The notes under the pieces are model-generated. The model had not been told where the DNA came from. It searched no databases and saw nothing but the letters and a program-made list of their open reading frames with translations. Source: Liolophura sinensis (Eukaryota > Mollusca > Polyplacophora > Chitonida > Chitonidae). Taken from it: 64,000 nucleotides of DNA. Every line of letters begins with the position of its first letter. Position 1 is the stretch's first letter. Both the position numbers and the translations under genes were made by a program. This document shows, piece after piece, positions 8,585 to 20,099 of this stretch. The stretch lies in contig NC_088306.1 in NCBI RefSeq assembly GCF_032854445.1, positions 19,317,764 to 19,381,763 of the forward strand, written 5' to 3'.

Positions 8585-11500
8585 GAGAATGTGAATGTGG
8601 GGGAAGACGACTGGACGTGGGGTGTGGAGCGAAAACAGTGCATGCCTGTGAATATGTAGCGAGAAAGGTGGATGTGGAGGGAAGACAACTGGATGTGGGG
8701 TGTGGAGCGAAAACAGTGCATGCCTGTGAATATGTAGCGAGAAAGATGGATGTGGAGGGAAGACGACTGGATGTGGGGTGTGGAGCGAAAACAATGCATG
8801 CCTGTGAATATGTAGCGAGAAAAGTGGATGTGGAGGGAAGACGACTGGGCGTGGGGTGTGGAGCGAAAACAATGCATGCCTGTGAATATGTAGCGAGAAA
8901 AGTGGATGTGGAGGGAAGACGACTGGACGTGGGGTGTGGAGCGAAAGCAATGCATGCCCGTGAATATGTAGCGAGAAAAGTGGATGTGAGGGAAGACGAC
9001 TGGATGTGGGGTGTGGAGCGAAAACAATGCATGCCTGTGAATATGTAGCGAGAAAAGTGGATGTGGAGGGAAGACGACTGGACGTGGGGTGTGGAGCGAA
9101 AGCAATGCATGCCTGTGAATATGTAGCGAGAAAGGTGGATGTGGAGCGAGAAAAGTGGATGTGGAGGGAAGACGACTGGGCGTGGGGTGTGGAGCGAAAG
9201 CACTGCATGCCTGTGAATATGTAGCGAGAAAGGTGGATGTGAGGGAAGACGACTGGACGTGGGGTGTGGAGCGAAAGCACTGCATGCCTGTGAATATGTA
9301 GCGAGAAAAGTGGATGTGGAGGGAAGACGACTGGGCGTGGGGTGTGGAGCGAAAGCACTGCATGCCTGTGAATATGTAGCGAGAAAGGTGGATGTGAGGG
9401 AAGACGACTGGACGTGGGGTGTGGAGCGAAAGCAATGCATGCCTGTGAATATGTAGCGAGAAAGGTGGATGTGGAGCGAGAAAAGTGGATGTGGAGGGAA
9501 GACGACTGGGCGTGGAGTGTGGAGCGAAAACAATGCATGCCTGTGAATATGTAGCGAGAAAGGTAGATGGAGGGAAGACAACTGGACGTGGGGTGTGGAG
9601 CAAAAGCAATGCATGCCTGTGAATATGTAGCGAGAAAGGTGGATGTGAGGGAAGACGACTGGACGTGGGGTGTGGAGCGAAAGCACTGCATGCCTGTGAA
9701 TATGTAGCGAGAAAGGCGGATGTGAGGGAAGACGACTGGACGTGGGGTGTGGAGCGAAAGCACTGCATGCCTGTGAATATGTTGCGAGAAAAGTGGATGT
9801 GGAGGGAAGACGACTGGACGTGGGGTGTGGAGCGAAAGCAATTCATGCCTGTGAATATGTAGCGAGAAAGGTGGATGTAGAGGGAAGATAACTGGATGTG
9901 GGGTGTGGAGCGAAAGCAATGCATGCCTGTGAATATGTAGCGAGAAAGGTGGATGTGGAGCGAGAAAAGCGGATGTGGAGGGAAGACGACTGGGCGTGGG
10001 GTGTGGAGCGAAAGCACTGCATGCCTGTGAATATGTAGCGAGAAAGGTGGATGTGGAGGAAAGACGACTGGGCGTGGAGTGTGGAGCGAAAGCAATTCAT
10101 GCCTGTGAATATGTAGCGAGAAAGGTGGATGTGAGGGAAGACAACTGGACGTGGGGTGTGGAGCGAAAGCAATGCATGCCTGTGAATATGTAGCGAGAAA
10201 GGTGGATGTGGAGCGAGAAAAGTGGATGTGGAGGGAAGACGACTGGGCGTGGGGTGTGGAGCGAAAGCACTGCATGCCTGTGAATATGTAGCGAGAAAGG
10301 TGGATGTGAGGGAAGACGACTGGACGTGGGGTGTGGAGCGAAAGCACTGCATGCCTGTGAATATGTAGCGAGAAAGGTGGATGTGGAGGGAAGACGACTG
10401 GGCGTGGGGTGTGGAGCGAAAGCACTGCATGCCTGTGAATATGTAGCGAGAAAGGTGGATGTGAGGGAAGACGACTGGACGTGGGGTGTGGAGCGAAAGC
10501 AATGCATGCCTGTGAATATGTAGCGAGAAAGGTGGATGTGGAGCGAGAAAAGTGGATGTGGAGGGAAGACGACTGGGCGTGGGGTGTGGAGCGAAAGCAT
10601 TGCATGCCTGTGAATATGTAGCGAGAAAGGTGGATGTGAGGGAAGACGACTGGACGTGGGGTGTGGAGCGAAAGCACTGCATGCCTGTGAATATGTAGCG
10701 AGAAAGGTGGATGTGGAGGGAAGACGACTGGGCGTGGGGTGTGGAGCGAAAGCACTGCATGCCTGTGAATATGTAGCGAGAAAGGTGGATGTGAGGGAAG
10801 ACGACTGGACGTGGGGTGTGGAGCGAAAGCAATTCATGCCTGTGAATATGTAGCGAGAAAGGTGGATGTGGAGCGAGAAAAGTGGATGTGGAGGGAAGAC
10901 GACTGGGCGTGGGGTGTGGAGCGAAAACAATGCATGCCTGTGAATATGTAGCGAGAAAGGTAGATGGAGGGAAGACGACTGGTCGTGGGGTGTGGAGCGA
11001 AAGCAATGCATGCCTGTGAATATGTAGCGAGAAAGGTGGATGTGAGGGAAGACGACTGGACGTGGGGTGTGGAGCGAAAGCACTGCATGCCTGTGAATAT
11101 GTAGCGAGAAAGGCGGATGTGAGGGAAGACGACTGGACGTGGGGTGTGGAGCGAAAGCACTGCATGCCTGTGAATATGTTGCGAGAAAAGTGGATGTGGA
11201 GGGAAGACGACTGGGCGTGGGGTGTGGAGCGAAAACAATGCATGCCTGTGAATATGTAGCGAGAAAGGTAGATGGAGGGAAGACAACTGGACGTGGGGTG
11301 TGGAGCAAAAGCAATGCATGCCTGTGAATATGTAGCGAGAAAGGTGGATGTGAGGGAAGACGACTGGACGTGGGGTGTGGAGCGAAAGCACTGCATGCCT
11401 GTGAATATGTAGCGAGAAAGGCGGATGTGAGGGAAGACGACTGGACGTGGGGTGTGGAGCGAAAGCACTGCATGCCTGTGAATATGTTGCGAGAAAAGTG

Positions 11501-14500
11501 GATGTGGAGGGAAGACGACTGGACGTGGGGTGTGGAGCGAAAGCAATTCATGCCTGTGAATATGTAGCGAGAAAGGTGGATGTAGAGGGAAGATAACTGG
11601 ATGTGGGGTGTGGAGCGAAAGCAATGCATGCCTGTGAATATGTAGCGAGAAAGGTGGATGTGGAGCGAGAAAAGCGGATGTGGAGGGAAGACGACTGGGC
11701 GTGGGGTGTGGAGCGAAAGCACTGCATGCCTGTGAATATGTAGCGAGAAAGGTGGATGTGGAGGAAAGACGACTGGGCGTGGAGTGTGGAGCGAAAGCAA
11801 TTCATGCCTGTGAATATGTAGCGAGAAAGGTGGATGTGAGGGAAGACAACTGGACGTGGGGTGTGGAGCGAAAGCAATGCATGCCTGTGAATATGTAGCG
11901 AGAAAGGTGGATGTGGAGCGAGAAAAGTGGATGTGGAGGGAAGACGACTGGGCGTGGGGTGTGGAGCGAAAGCACTGCATGCCTGTGAATATGTAGCGAG
12001 ACAGGTGGATGTGAGGGAAGACGACTGGACGTGGGGTGTGGAGCGAAAGCACTGCATGCCTGTGAATATGTAGCGAGAAAGGTGGATGTGGAGGGAAGAC
12101 GACTGGGCGTGGGGTGTGGAGCGAAAGCACTGCATGCCTGTGAATATGTAGCGAGAAAGGTGGATGTGAGGGAAGACGACTGGACGTGGGGTGTGGAGCG
12201 AAAGCAATGCATGCCTGTGAATATGTAGCGAGAAAGGTGGATGTGGAGCGAGAAAAGTGGATGTGGAGGGAAGACGACTGGGCGTGGGGTGTGGAGCGAA
12301 AGCATTGCATGCCTGTGAATATGTAGCGAGAAAGGTGGATGTGAGGGAAGACGACTGGACGTGGGGTGTGGAGCGAAAGCACTGCATGCCTGTGAATATG
12401 TAGCGAGAAAGGTGGATGTGGAGGGAAGACGACTGGGCGTGGGGTGTGGAGCGAAAGCACTGCATGCCTGTGAATATGTAGCGAGAAAGGTGGATGTGAG
12501 GGAAGACGACTGGACGTGGGGTGTGGAGCGAAAGCAATTCATGCCTGTGAATATGTAGCGAGAAAGGTGGATGTGGAGCGAGAAAAGTGGATGTGGAGGG
12601 AAGACGACTGGGCGTGGGGTGTGGAGCGAAAACAATGCATGCCTGTGAATATGTAGCGAGAAAGGTAGATGGAGGGAAGACGACTGGTCGTGGGGTGTGG
12701 AGCGAAAGCAATGCATGCCTGTGAATATGTAGCGAAAAAGGTGGATGTGGAGCGAGAAAAGTGGATGTGGAGGGAAGACAACTGGGCGTGGGGTGTGGAG
12801 CGAAAGCACTGCATGCCTGTGAATATGTAGCGAGAAAGGTGGATGTGAGGGAAGACGACTGGACGTGGGGTGTGGAGCGAAAGCACTGCATGCCTGTGAA
12901 TATGTAGCGAGAAAGGTGGATGTGGAGCGAGAAAAGTGGATGTGGAGGGAAGACGACTGGGCGTGGAGTGTGGAGCGAAAACAATGCATGCCTGTGAATA
13001 TGTAGCGAGAAAGGTAGATGGAGGGAAGACGACTGGACGTGGGGTGTGGAGCGAAAACAATGCATGCCTGTGAATATGTAGCGAGAAGGTGGATGTGAGG
13101 GAAGACGACTGGACGTGGGGGTGTGGAGCGAAAGCACTGCATGCCTGTGAATATGTAGCGAGAAAGGTGGATGTGAGGGAAGACGACTGGACGTGGGGTG
13201 TGGAGCGAAAGCACTGCATGCCTGTGAATATGTAGCGAGAAAGGTAGATGGAGGGAAGACGACTGGACGTGGGGTGTGGAGCGAAAGCAATGCATGCCTG
13301 TGAATATGTAGCGAGAAAGGTGGATGTGAGGGAAGACGACTGGACGTGGGGTGTGGAGCGAAAGCACTGCATGCCTGTGAATATGTAGCGAGAAAGGTGG
13401 ATGTGAGGGAAGACGACTGGACGTGGGGTGTGGAGCGAAAGCACTGCATGCCTGTGAATATGTAGCGAGAAAAGTGGATGTGGAGGGAAGACGACTGGAC
13501 GTGGGGTGTGGAGCGAAAGCAATTCATGCCTGTGAATATGTAGCGAGAAAGGTGGATGTGGAGGGAAGATAACTGGATGTGGGGTGTGGAGCGAAAGCAA
13601 TGCATGCCTGTGAATATGTAGCGAGAAAGGTGGATGTGGAGCGAGAAAAGCGGATGTGGAGGGAAGACGACTGGGCGTGGGGTGTGGAGCGAAAGCACTG
13701 CATGCCTGTGACTGTAGCGAGAAAGGTGGATGTGGAGCGAGAAAAGTGGATGTGGAGGGAAGACGACTGGACGTGGGGTGTGGAGCGAAAGCAATGCATG
13801 CCTGTGAATATGTAGCGAGAAAGGTGGATGTGGAGCGAGAAAAGTGGATGTGGAGGGAAGACGACTGGGCGTGGGGTGTGGAGCGAAAGCACTGCATGCC
13901 TGTGAATATGTAGCGAGAAAGGTGGGTGTGAGGGAAGACGACTGGACGTGGGGTGTGGAGCAAAAGCACTGCATGCCTGTGAATATGTAGCGAGAAAGGT
14001 GGATGTGAGGGAAGACGACTGGACGTGGGGTGTGGAGCGAAAGCACTGCATGCCTGTGAATATGTAGCGAGAAAGGTGGATGTGGAGCGAGAAAAGTGGA
14101 TGTGGAGGGAAGACGACTGGACGTGGGGTGTGGAGCGAAAGCAATGCATGCCTGTGAATATGTAGCGAGAAAGGTGGATGTGGAGGGAAGACGACTGGGC
14201 GTGGGGTGTGGAGCGAAAACAATGCATGCCTGTGAATATGTAGCGAGAAAAGTGGATGTGGAGGGAAGACGACTGGGCGTGGGGTGTGGAGCGAAAGCAC
14301 TGCATGCCTGTGAATATGTAGCGAGAAAGGTGGATGTGAGGGAAGACGACTGGACGTGGGGTGTGGAGCGAAAGCAATGCATGCCTGTGAATATGTAGCG
14401 AGAAAGGTGGATGTGGAGCGAGAAAAGTGGATGTGGAGGGAAGACGACTGGGCGTGGAGTGTGGAGCGAAAACAATGCATGCCTGTGAATATGTAGCGAG

Positions 14501-16255
14501 AAAGGTAGATGGAGGGAAGACAACTGGACGTGGGGTGTGGAGCGAAAGCACTGCATGCCTGTGAATATGTAGCGAGAAAGGTGGATGTGAGGGAAGACGA
14601 CTGGATGTGGGGTGTGGAGCGAAAGCACTGCATGCCTGTGAATATGTAGCGAGAAAGGTGGATGTGAGGGAAGACGACTGGACGTGGGGTGTGGAGTGAA
14701 AGCACTGCATGCCTGTGAATATGTAGCGAGAAAAGTGGATGTGGAGGGAAGACGACTGGACGTGGGGTGTGGAGCGAAAGCAATTCATGCCTGTGAATAT
14801 GTAGCGAGAAAGGTGGATGTGGAGGGAAGATAACTGGATGTGGGGTGTGGAGCGAAAGCAATGCATGCCTGTGAATATGTAGCGAGAAAGGTGGATGTGG
14901 AGCGACAAAAGCGGATGTGGAGGGAAGACGACTGGGCGTGGGGTGTGGAGCGAAAGCACTGCATGCCTGTGAATATGTAGCGAGAAAGGTGGGTGTGAGG
15001 GAAGACGACTGGACGTGGGGTGTGGAGCAAAAGCACTGCATGCCTGTGAATATGTAGCGAGAAAGGTGGATGTGGAGGGAAGACGAGTGGGCGTGGAGTG
15101 TGGAGCGAAAGCAATTCATGCCTGTGAATATGTAGCGAGAAAGGTGGATGTGGAGCGAGAAAAGTGGATGTGGAGGGAAGACGACTGGACGTGGGGTGTG
15201 GAGCGAAAACAATGCATGCCTGTGAATATGTAGCGAGAAAAGTGGATGTGGAGCGAGAAAAGTGGATGTGGAGGGAAGACGACTGGGCGTGGGGTGTGGA
15301 GCGAAAGCACTGCATGCCTGTGCATATGTAGCGAGAAAGGTGGATGTGAGGGAAGACGACTGGACGTGGGGTGTGGAGCGAAAGCACTGCATGCCTGTGA
15401 ATACGTAGCGAGAAAGGTGGATGTGAGGGAAGACGACTGGACGTGGGGTGTGGAGCGAAAGCAATGCATGCCTGTGAATATGTAGCGAGAAAGGGGATGT
15501 GGAGCGAGAGAAAAGTGGATGTGGAGGGAAGACGACTGGGCGTGGGGTGTGGAGCGAGAGCGCTGCATACCTGTGAATATGTAGTGAGAAAGGTGGATGT
15601 GAGGGAAGACGACTGGACGTGGGGTGTGGAGCGAAAGCACTGCATGCCTGTGAATATGTAGCGAGAAAGGTGGATGTGGAGGGAAGACGACTGGGCGTGG
15701 AGTGTGGAGCGAAAACAATGCATGCCTGTGAATATGTAGCGAGAAAGGTGGATGTGAGGGAAGACAACTGGACGTGGGGTGTGGAGCGAAAGCACTGCAT
15801 GCCTGTGAATATGTAGCGAGAAAGGTAGATGGAGGGAAGACGACTGGACGTGGGGTGTGGAGCGAAAACAATGCATGCCTGTGAATATGTAGCGAGAAAT
15901 GTGGATGTGGAGCGAGAAAAGTGGATGTGGAGGGGCGGGTGGCGGGTGTGGGTGTGGAGCGAAAACAATGCATGTAGCGAGAAAGGTGGACGTGGAGCGA
16001 GAAAAGTGGATGTGGAGCGTGGATGGCGGGTGTGGGTGTGGAGTAAAAACAATGCTTGTGGATGAGGAGCGAAGACGGCCGGGTGTGCGGATTTGGAGCG
16101 CAAACAATGCATGCATGTGAATATGTAGCGAGAAAGGTGGATGTGGAGCGAGGCTGGCATGTATGAATGTGGAGCGATGACGGTCGAGTGTGCGAATATG
16201 GAGCGAAAACAATGCATGTATGTGGATATGCAGCAAGAAAGGTGGATATGGATGT
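8585..16255. repeat. Giant minisatellite, about 78-bp unit, roughly 100 copies
   Basis: Unit landmarks on the + strand are GGGAAGACGACTGGACGTGG, GGTGTGGAGCGAAAGCA, ATGCATGCCTGTGAATATG and TAGCGAGAAAGGTGGATGTG. The basic length is 78 bp. Recurrent variants are 77 bp (GGATGTGAGGGAAG), about 75 bp (GGTAGATGGAGGGAAG) and units with an extra GTGGATGTGGAGCGAGAAAA block. The + strand is rich in purines and G; the minus strand is pyrimidine-rich. All three minus-strand frames of the unit lack stops, so open frames of up to 1,026 codons (11548-14628) occur there without implying a gene. The last few units (from about 15925) are degenerate, with GCGGGTGTGGGTGTGGAG variants. Confidence 0.97.
9480..12735. 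repeat. 1,705-bp higher-order duplication inside the 78-bp array
   Basis: About 9480-11030 is repeated almost base for base at about 11185-12735, an offset of exactly 1,705 bp. Rare unit variants keep the same order in both copies, for example GAGCAAAAGCAATGC at about 9598 and 11303 and GGTCGTGGGGTG at about 10981 and 12686. Differences are few (GAGACAGG at 11998 against GAGAAAGG). This indicates recent amplification of a block of about 22 units. Confidence 0.85.
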
Positions 16256-16846
16256 GTAGCGACGTTGTGAGTTGATGTGAATTGGGCAAAGTTGGCAAGG
16301 GTATACGTCCCAGGAGGTGTCTGTGTGCTGCGTTTTATATATAATTCAGATATTAAGATGTGTAATTAGCGGTTAAAAACGGAAAAGAAGACGTAACGCA
16401 AAGGCTGTTTGTGTTTGAAACTCTGATACATTAGTAAGTAGATGGAATAATAATGATTTATGCCTTGCTGCAAGTTTTTATAAAACTGATTTTATTGTAG
16501 TCGTAATAGTCCAGACCATTTACGAGAAAGCTGTGCGATGGTATACAGATCACATGTATGTGCCACAGGAATGCGTTGGAGGAAGAATATGTTTTGTAAA
16601 CTGTGTGGTTTGTTGTTGTGTTTTATTTTTAGATATAAAATATATTCACATGCCTACATGGCGTTTTCCACGACATCATATGTAGTCCACCAGAAATAAA
16701 ATGCAACTGTTCTTTGTATAACATACCAATCAGAAAGCAGGATCGGCCATATCGCGAGCAAATCCTGATCTACCCGATATATAAAACATTACACCAAAAT
16801 TGACATCTGATTCACCGGAAGTGGCGGGGGGGGGGTTCTCTTCTAT
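16256..16846. other. No gene seen
   Basis: Unique, moderately A/T-rich sequence between the giant array and the next SINE. There are no paired splice sites around an open block and no RNA gene. A G-run (about 16825-16835) precedes the SINE head. Confidence 0.5.
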
Positions 16847-17103
16847 GGCCGAGGTGTCTTAGCGTGCCAGCGTGGCGCAAGGACGCAGGAGTTTCTCACC
16901 AATACGATGGCTGTGTGTAACAGTTCAGTCCAAACTGGCTTTCTCCACAGCCGTGCGTGGGAAGGTCTGCAATTAGCAGTCTATGGACGGTCGTGTGCTG
17001 TCCCTGCAGTCTTATTTCCTTCCACCACAATGCAGGCTGCCGTTGTATCAGTGAGTATTCTTGAATTTGGCGTAAAACACCAATCAAATAAATAAATATA
17101 TAA
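16847..17103 (+). mobile_element. Full-length tRNA-headed SINE, diverged
   Basis: The head GGCCGAGGTGTCTTAGCGTG is a decayed box A region. It is followed by GACGCAGGAGTTTCTCACCAA, GTGCGTGGGAAGGTCTG, CTTCCACCACAATGCAGG, ATTCTTGAATTTGGCG and AAAACACCAATCAAATAAAT. All parts of the family are present in order. Confidence 0.85.
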
Positions 17104-17950
17104 ACCACGCTGTAATGCAACTGTCTTTAGTAGCGTAATATTAATAAAGCGTCTGACGCCGTGTTTCGTTATGTTTGAGTTTAATAATATGTGAGGAAAC
17201 GTTTTGAAAAAAGTTCCGGCAAAATGATTCGCGAGGGACAGACGGATTGACAGACTGGCAGACGGGGTGTAAACCTATAGTTTACTCAATAACTACCCTG
17301 TAGAGACTAACAAAATAAGCAGACATGGGGTCTGTTACAAACGCAATGTTTGGTAAATATATTTAACATCACTGTATTGGATTAACCCCTACTTGGGCCC
17401 TCCAAAGAATGTTCAATTAATATCAGGATGATCAGTTTATACGGGTGGAGAGATGAACGCATTTTATAACTGAGCCAGCGCGACCTTGTGAGATATAGGT
17501 ATATACAATTAAGCTAGATGACTATCAGTCGGTTTCTGTCAACTCATACAGGTTAACTGAAGACGAATCACATCCTTAATATCCAGAATACTAAGTAATA
17601 AAATAATCCATGCAGCCTTGTAGCCGGCATTTTTTTTGGGGGGGGGGGGGTGCATACATTAATTAATGCTTCCTGTTGAGTGAGACGTAGTCTAGTCTTT
17701 TTAGAACTGCTTCGCTTTTCAATTGCTCTGGGACACACGAGGCGCAGGTTCAAACCCTGACTTTGACATGGAATTTAAGATTTCTGAGTCCTCACTGCTC
17801 GTGGGCCGCGGTGTGACAATAACCAGTCGCAACATACAGGTGGCACAGTGTCTCACGTTCGTTTACGACCACTAAATTGTCTCCACCAACATTTTATCTC
17901 AACATGATACAAGTGCATCATAATAAACAGTCATCATCATGTACCTGACC
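17104..17950. other. No gene seen; G-run
   Basis: Intergenic sequence with a run of 15 G (about 17637-17651). No exon, RNA gene or repeat family is recognised. Confidence 0.5.
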
Positions 17951-18270
17951 GGCCCCGATAGCTCAGTTGGTAGAGCTTCCGCTTCGGGAGCGGTAGATCC
18001 AGGGGTCAATCCTAGGTCAAGTCACACCTAAGCCCTTCCTCGCTTGGCGTCAGCATGAAGAGGATAGAGCAACGACTGATTGACCCGTATCAGTATAATG
18101 GCTGGAGCGGGCCGCTTACTTCGCCTTCGGTAAGGCGTCTCAGTGAAGCAGCACTAGATAAAAGAACGGGAAAATCCGTCCTGCAACAAGGAGGCATGTT
18201 AAACACACCTCTATGTCATATGACTGAAAATTTGTGAAAGATGACGTTAAACCCAAGCACTCACTCACTC
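17951..18270 (+). mobile_element. Second SINE family (CACTCACTCACTC type), copy 1
   Basis: tRNA-like head with box A TAGCTCAGTTGGTAGAGC and box B GGGGTCAATCCTAGG. It is followed by the family body (CCTCGCTTGGCGTCAGCATG, AACGACTGATTGACCCGTA, CAGTGAAGCAGCACTAGAT, CCGTCCTGCAACAAGGAGGC) and ends GACGTTAAACCCAAGCACTCACTCACTC. The head resembles a tRNA gene, but the long non-tRNA body and two sister copies (23751, 32497) show it is a SINE. The 60-codon frame inside is not a gene. Confidence 0.9.
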
Positions 18271-18589
18271 GTGGTAAACTAACCGACAATCGTCACTCAG
18301 AAGCATACAGGTCCGCGACACCTTTAGGCCTACTCTACAACCCACCAACTCTCTGACCGCCTCACGATTCGGCTGGGGATATCTTTAGATTCATCAATAT
18401 TCGCAAAAATCCTCTACGGCTTATCGTACGATTAGTCCAAGATTTACAATAATTACTTATGATTTTACGCTCGGAAGTTGTCTTAACTATAAGTGATGTG
18501 TTGACCATGTCACAGGTGAACTAGTATGAGAAATTCTTCAGCACGTCGACAAATACCAATCCATCAATCAGTCTAAAAAGAAAACATAT

Positions 18590-18856
18590 TATTTATTTAT
18601 TTATTTGATTGGTGTTTTACGCCGTACTCAAGAATATTTCACTTATACGATGGCGGCCAGCATTATGGTGGGAGGAAACCGGGCAGAGCCCAGGGGAAAC
18701 CCACGACCATCCGCAGGTTGCTGCAAGACCTTCCCACGTACAGCCGGAGAGGAAGCCAACATGAGTTGGACTTGAACTCACAGCGACCGCATTAGTGAGA
18801 GACTCCTGGGTCATTACGCTGCGCTAGCGCCCTAACCGACTGAGCCACGGAGGCCC
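18590..18856 (-). mobile_element. Full-length tRNA-headed SINE, minus strand
   Basis: One of the best preserved copies. On the + strand it runs from TTATTTATTTATTTGATTGG to CTAACCGACTGAGCCACGGAGGCCC, so on the minus strand it starts with the tRNA-like GGGCCTCCGTGGCTCAGTCGG and has box B GAGTTCAAGTCCAAC. It is useful as the reference copy for the family in this window. Confidence 0.95.
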
Positions 18857-19344
18857 AGAAAACATATGAAAAACATTTTATATGTTGTTATAAGATGTTA
18901 TAAGATGTCATATGTACATGCAATCGTGCTTGTTTACTTCACTCAGTTCTAGGTATATATACTACATGTAGGCCTATATACGTTTAAATGCACGTATTAC
19001 TCCTGCCATCTCGTAATATAGGCGTCCCTTCAGTTTTTGTTATATTATGCTATCACAGATGGCACTCGCTGAAGAGGCTATAAACAGGAGTAGTGTAACT
19101 CCAAAAAATGAAAGTCTCAGTGAGACTTTCGGCACTTTATTTTGCCATGATGAGGAGAATTCCGGCATGGTGATGGCAAGTGAATATCCCAGAGCTAAGC
19201 TGGATGTTCCTACCGTAACGCTCAGCTTTTGTCATATAGACTTCCACGCGGACAAATTCACTAAAAAAATCACCGACTCGAACCCTACCTTATTTTTGCT
19301 ATCCACCGATTCCCCAAAACGCCCGAAATGTAATATGTCAAAAC

Positions 19345-19695
19345 CAGTATTGGTACACCATCTCTTTAACCGTAATCCAGCTATTTAAACTTTCTAATCG
19401 GACAACTGAAATCAACGTCTGCCATGTATTTTTTATTTTTTATTTTTTTGATCTTCGGGCATTGTGAAGGGCCGCGAAAATTTTATCCCACCCAACATTC
19501 TGTTTATAAAGCATGCAATTGTTAAAGAGAATGTTGGGTAGGATAAAATTGTTGCGGCCCATACCTTGCCCAAGGTTAAAAACAAAAACTCCAAACATGG
19601 CAGACGTTGATTTGAGTTGTCCGATTCGAAGCTTTAGACGGCTGGATTGAAAGATTTTACTGTTGAAAGATGGTTTGAATGCTTGCTCCTAATAG
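19345..19695. mobile_element. Long imperfect palindrome, foldback or MITE-like
   Basis: The two halves are reverse complements over several blocks: ATCAACGTCTGCCATG (about 19411) against CATGGCAGACGTTGAT (about 19598); GGGCCGCGAAAATTTTATCC (about 19470) against GGATAAAATTGTTGCGGCCC (about 19541); CCCAACATTCT against AGAATGTTGGG; and CCAGCTATTTAAACTTTC against the region ending GCTTTAGACGGCTGG. The centre is near 19515. The 113-codon frame ending at 19388 overlaps the left arm. Confidence 0.75.
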
Positions 19696-20099
19696 CCCAT
19701 ACAAGGGAGATAACTACTGACATTACTAGCAATTAGTACATTAAGTACATCTTGTTTAATCTATTCTTTAATTGTTTAAGAAATTTTTTATTCATCAGTG
19801 TTGATAATGGATTCCTTCTATGTCATTACTGGTGAGACTGATCCAAAACAATTATCTAGTATGCCTGTCAAAAGGTCTAACTTGTCTAATAGTGGCAGTG
19901 ATGAATCGCTTCACTGTGAGGAGTATGCATTCAAACATGGCAGTTGGAGTTAGAATTTCTCCAGTTTCCACTAGTCTCATACTTGTGTGGATTTATTAGT
20001 GATGACACATGGGAACACCTTCCTGGAACTGATAGCTAAGACGACTATGACTAAGGGCAAACAAATTAGTTCTTGCTCAGCAATAGTACATTAAAGCCA

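Noticed and set aside
11548-14628. 1,026-codon minus-strand open frame and similar frames over 8.3-16.3 kb
   Set aside because: All three minus frames of the 78-bp unit are stop-free, so long frames are automatic. There is no promoter, unique domain or consistent frame across 77-bp units.
17951-18025. tRNA gene
   Set aside because: Box A and box B are present, but the sequence continues into a shared non-tRNA body and no acceptor stem closes. It is a SINE head, as at 23751, 32497 and 45323.
18055-18237. 60-codon open frame
   Set aside because: Lies wholly inside a SINE and recurs in the sister copies.
19047-19388. 113-codon open frame
   Set aside because: Overlaps one arm of a palindromic element, contains a GAAAGTCTCAGTGAGACTTTC hairpin, and matches no domain I know.
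19807-19953. Short frame beginning MDSFYVITGETDPKQ
   Set aside because: Polar, protein-like composition and an ATG, but only about 48 codons with no splice partner or recognised family.
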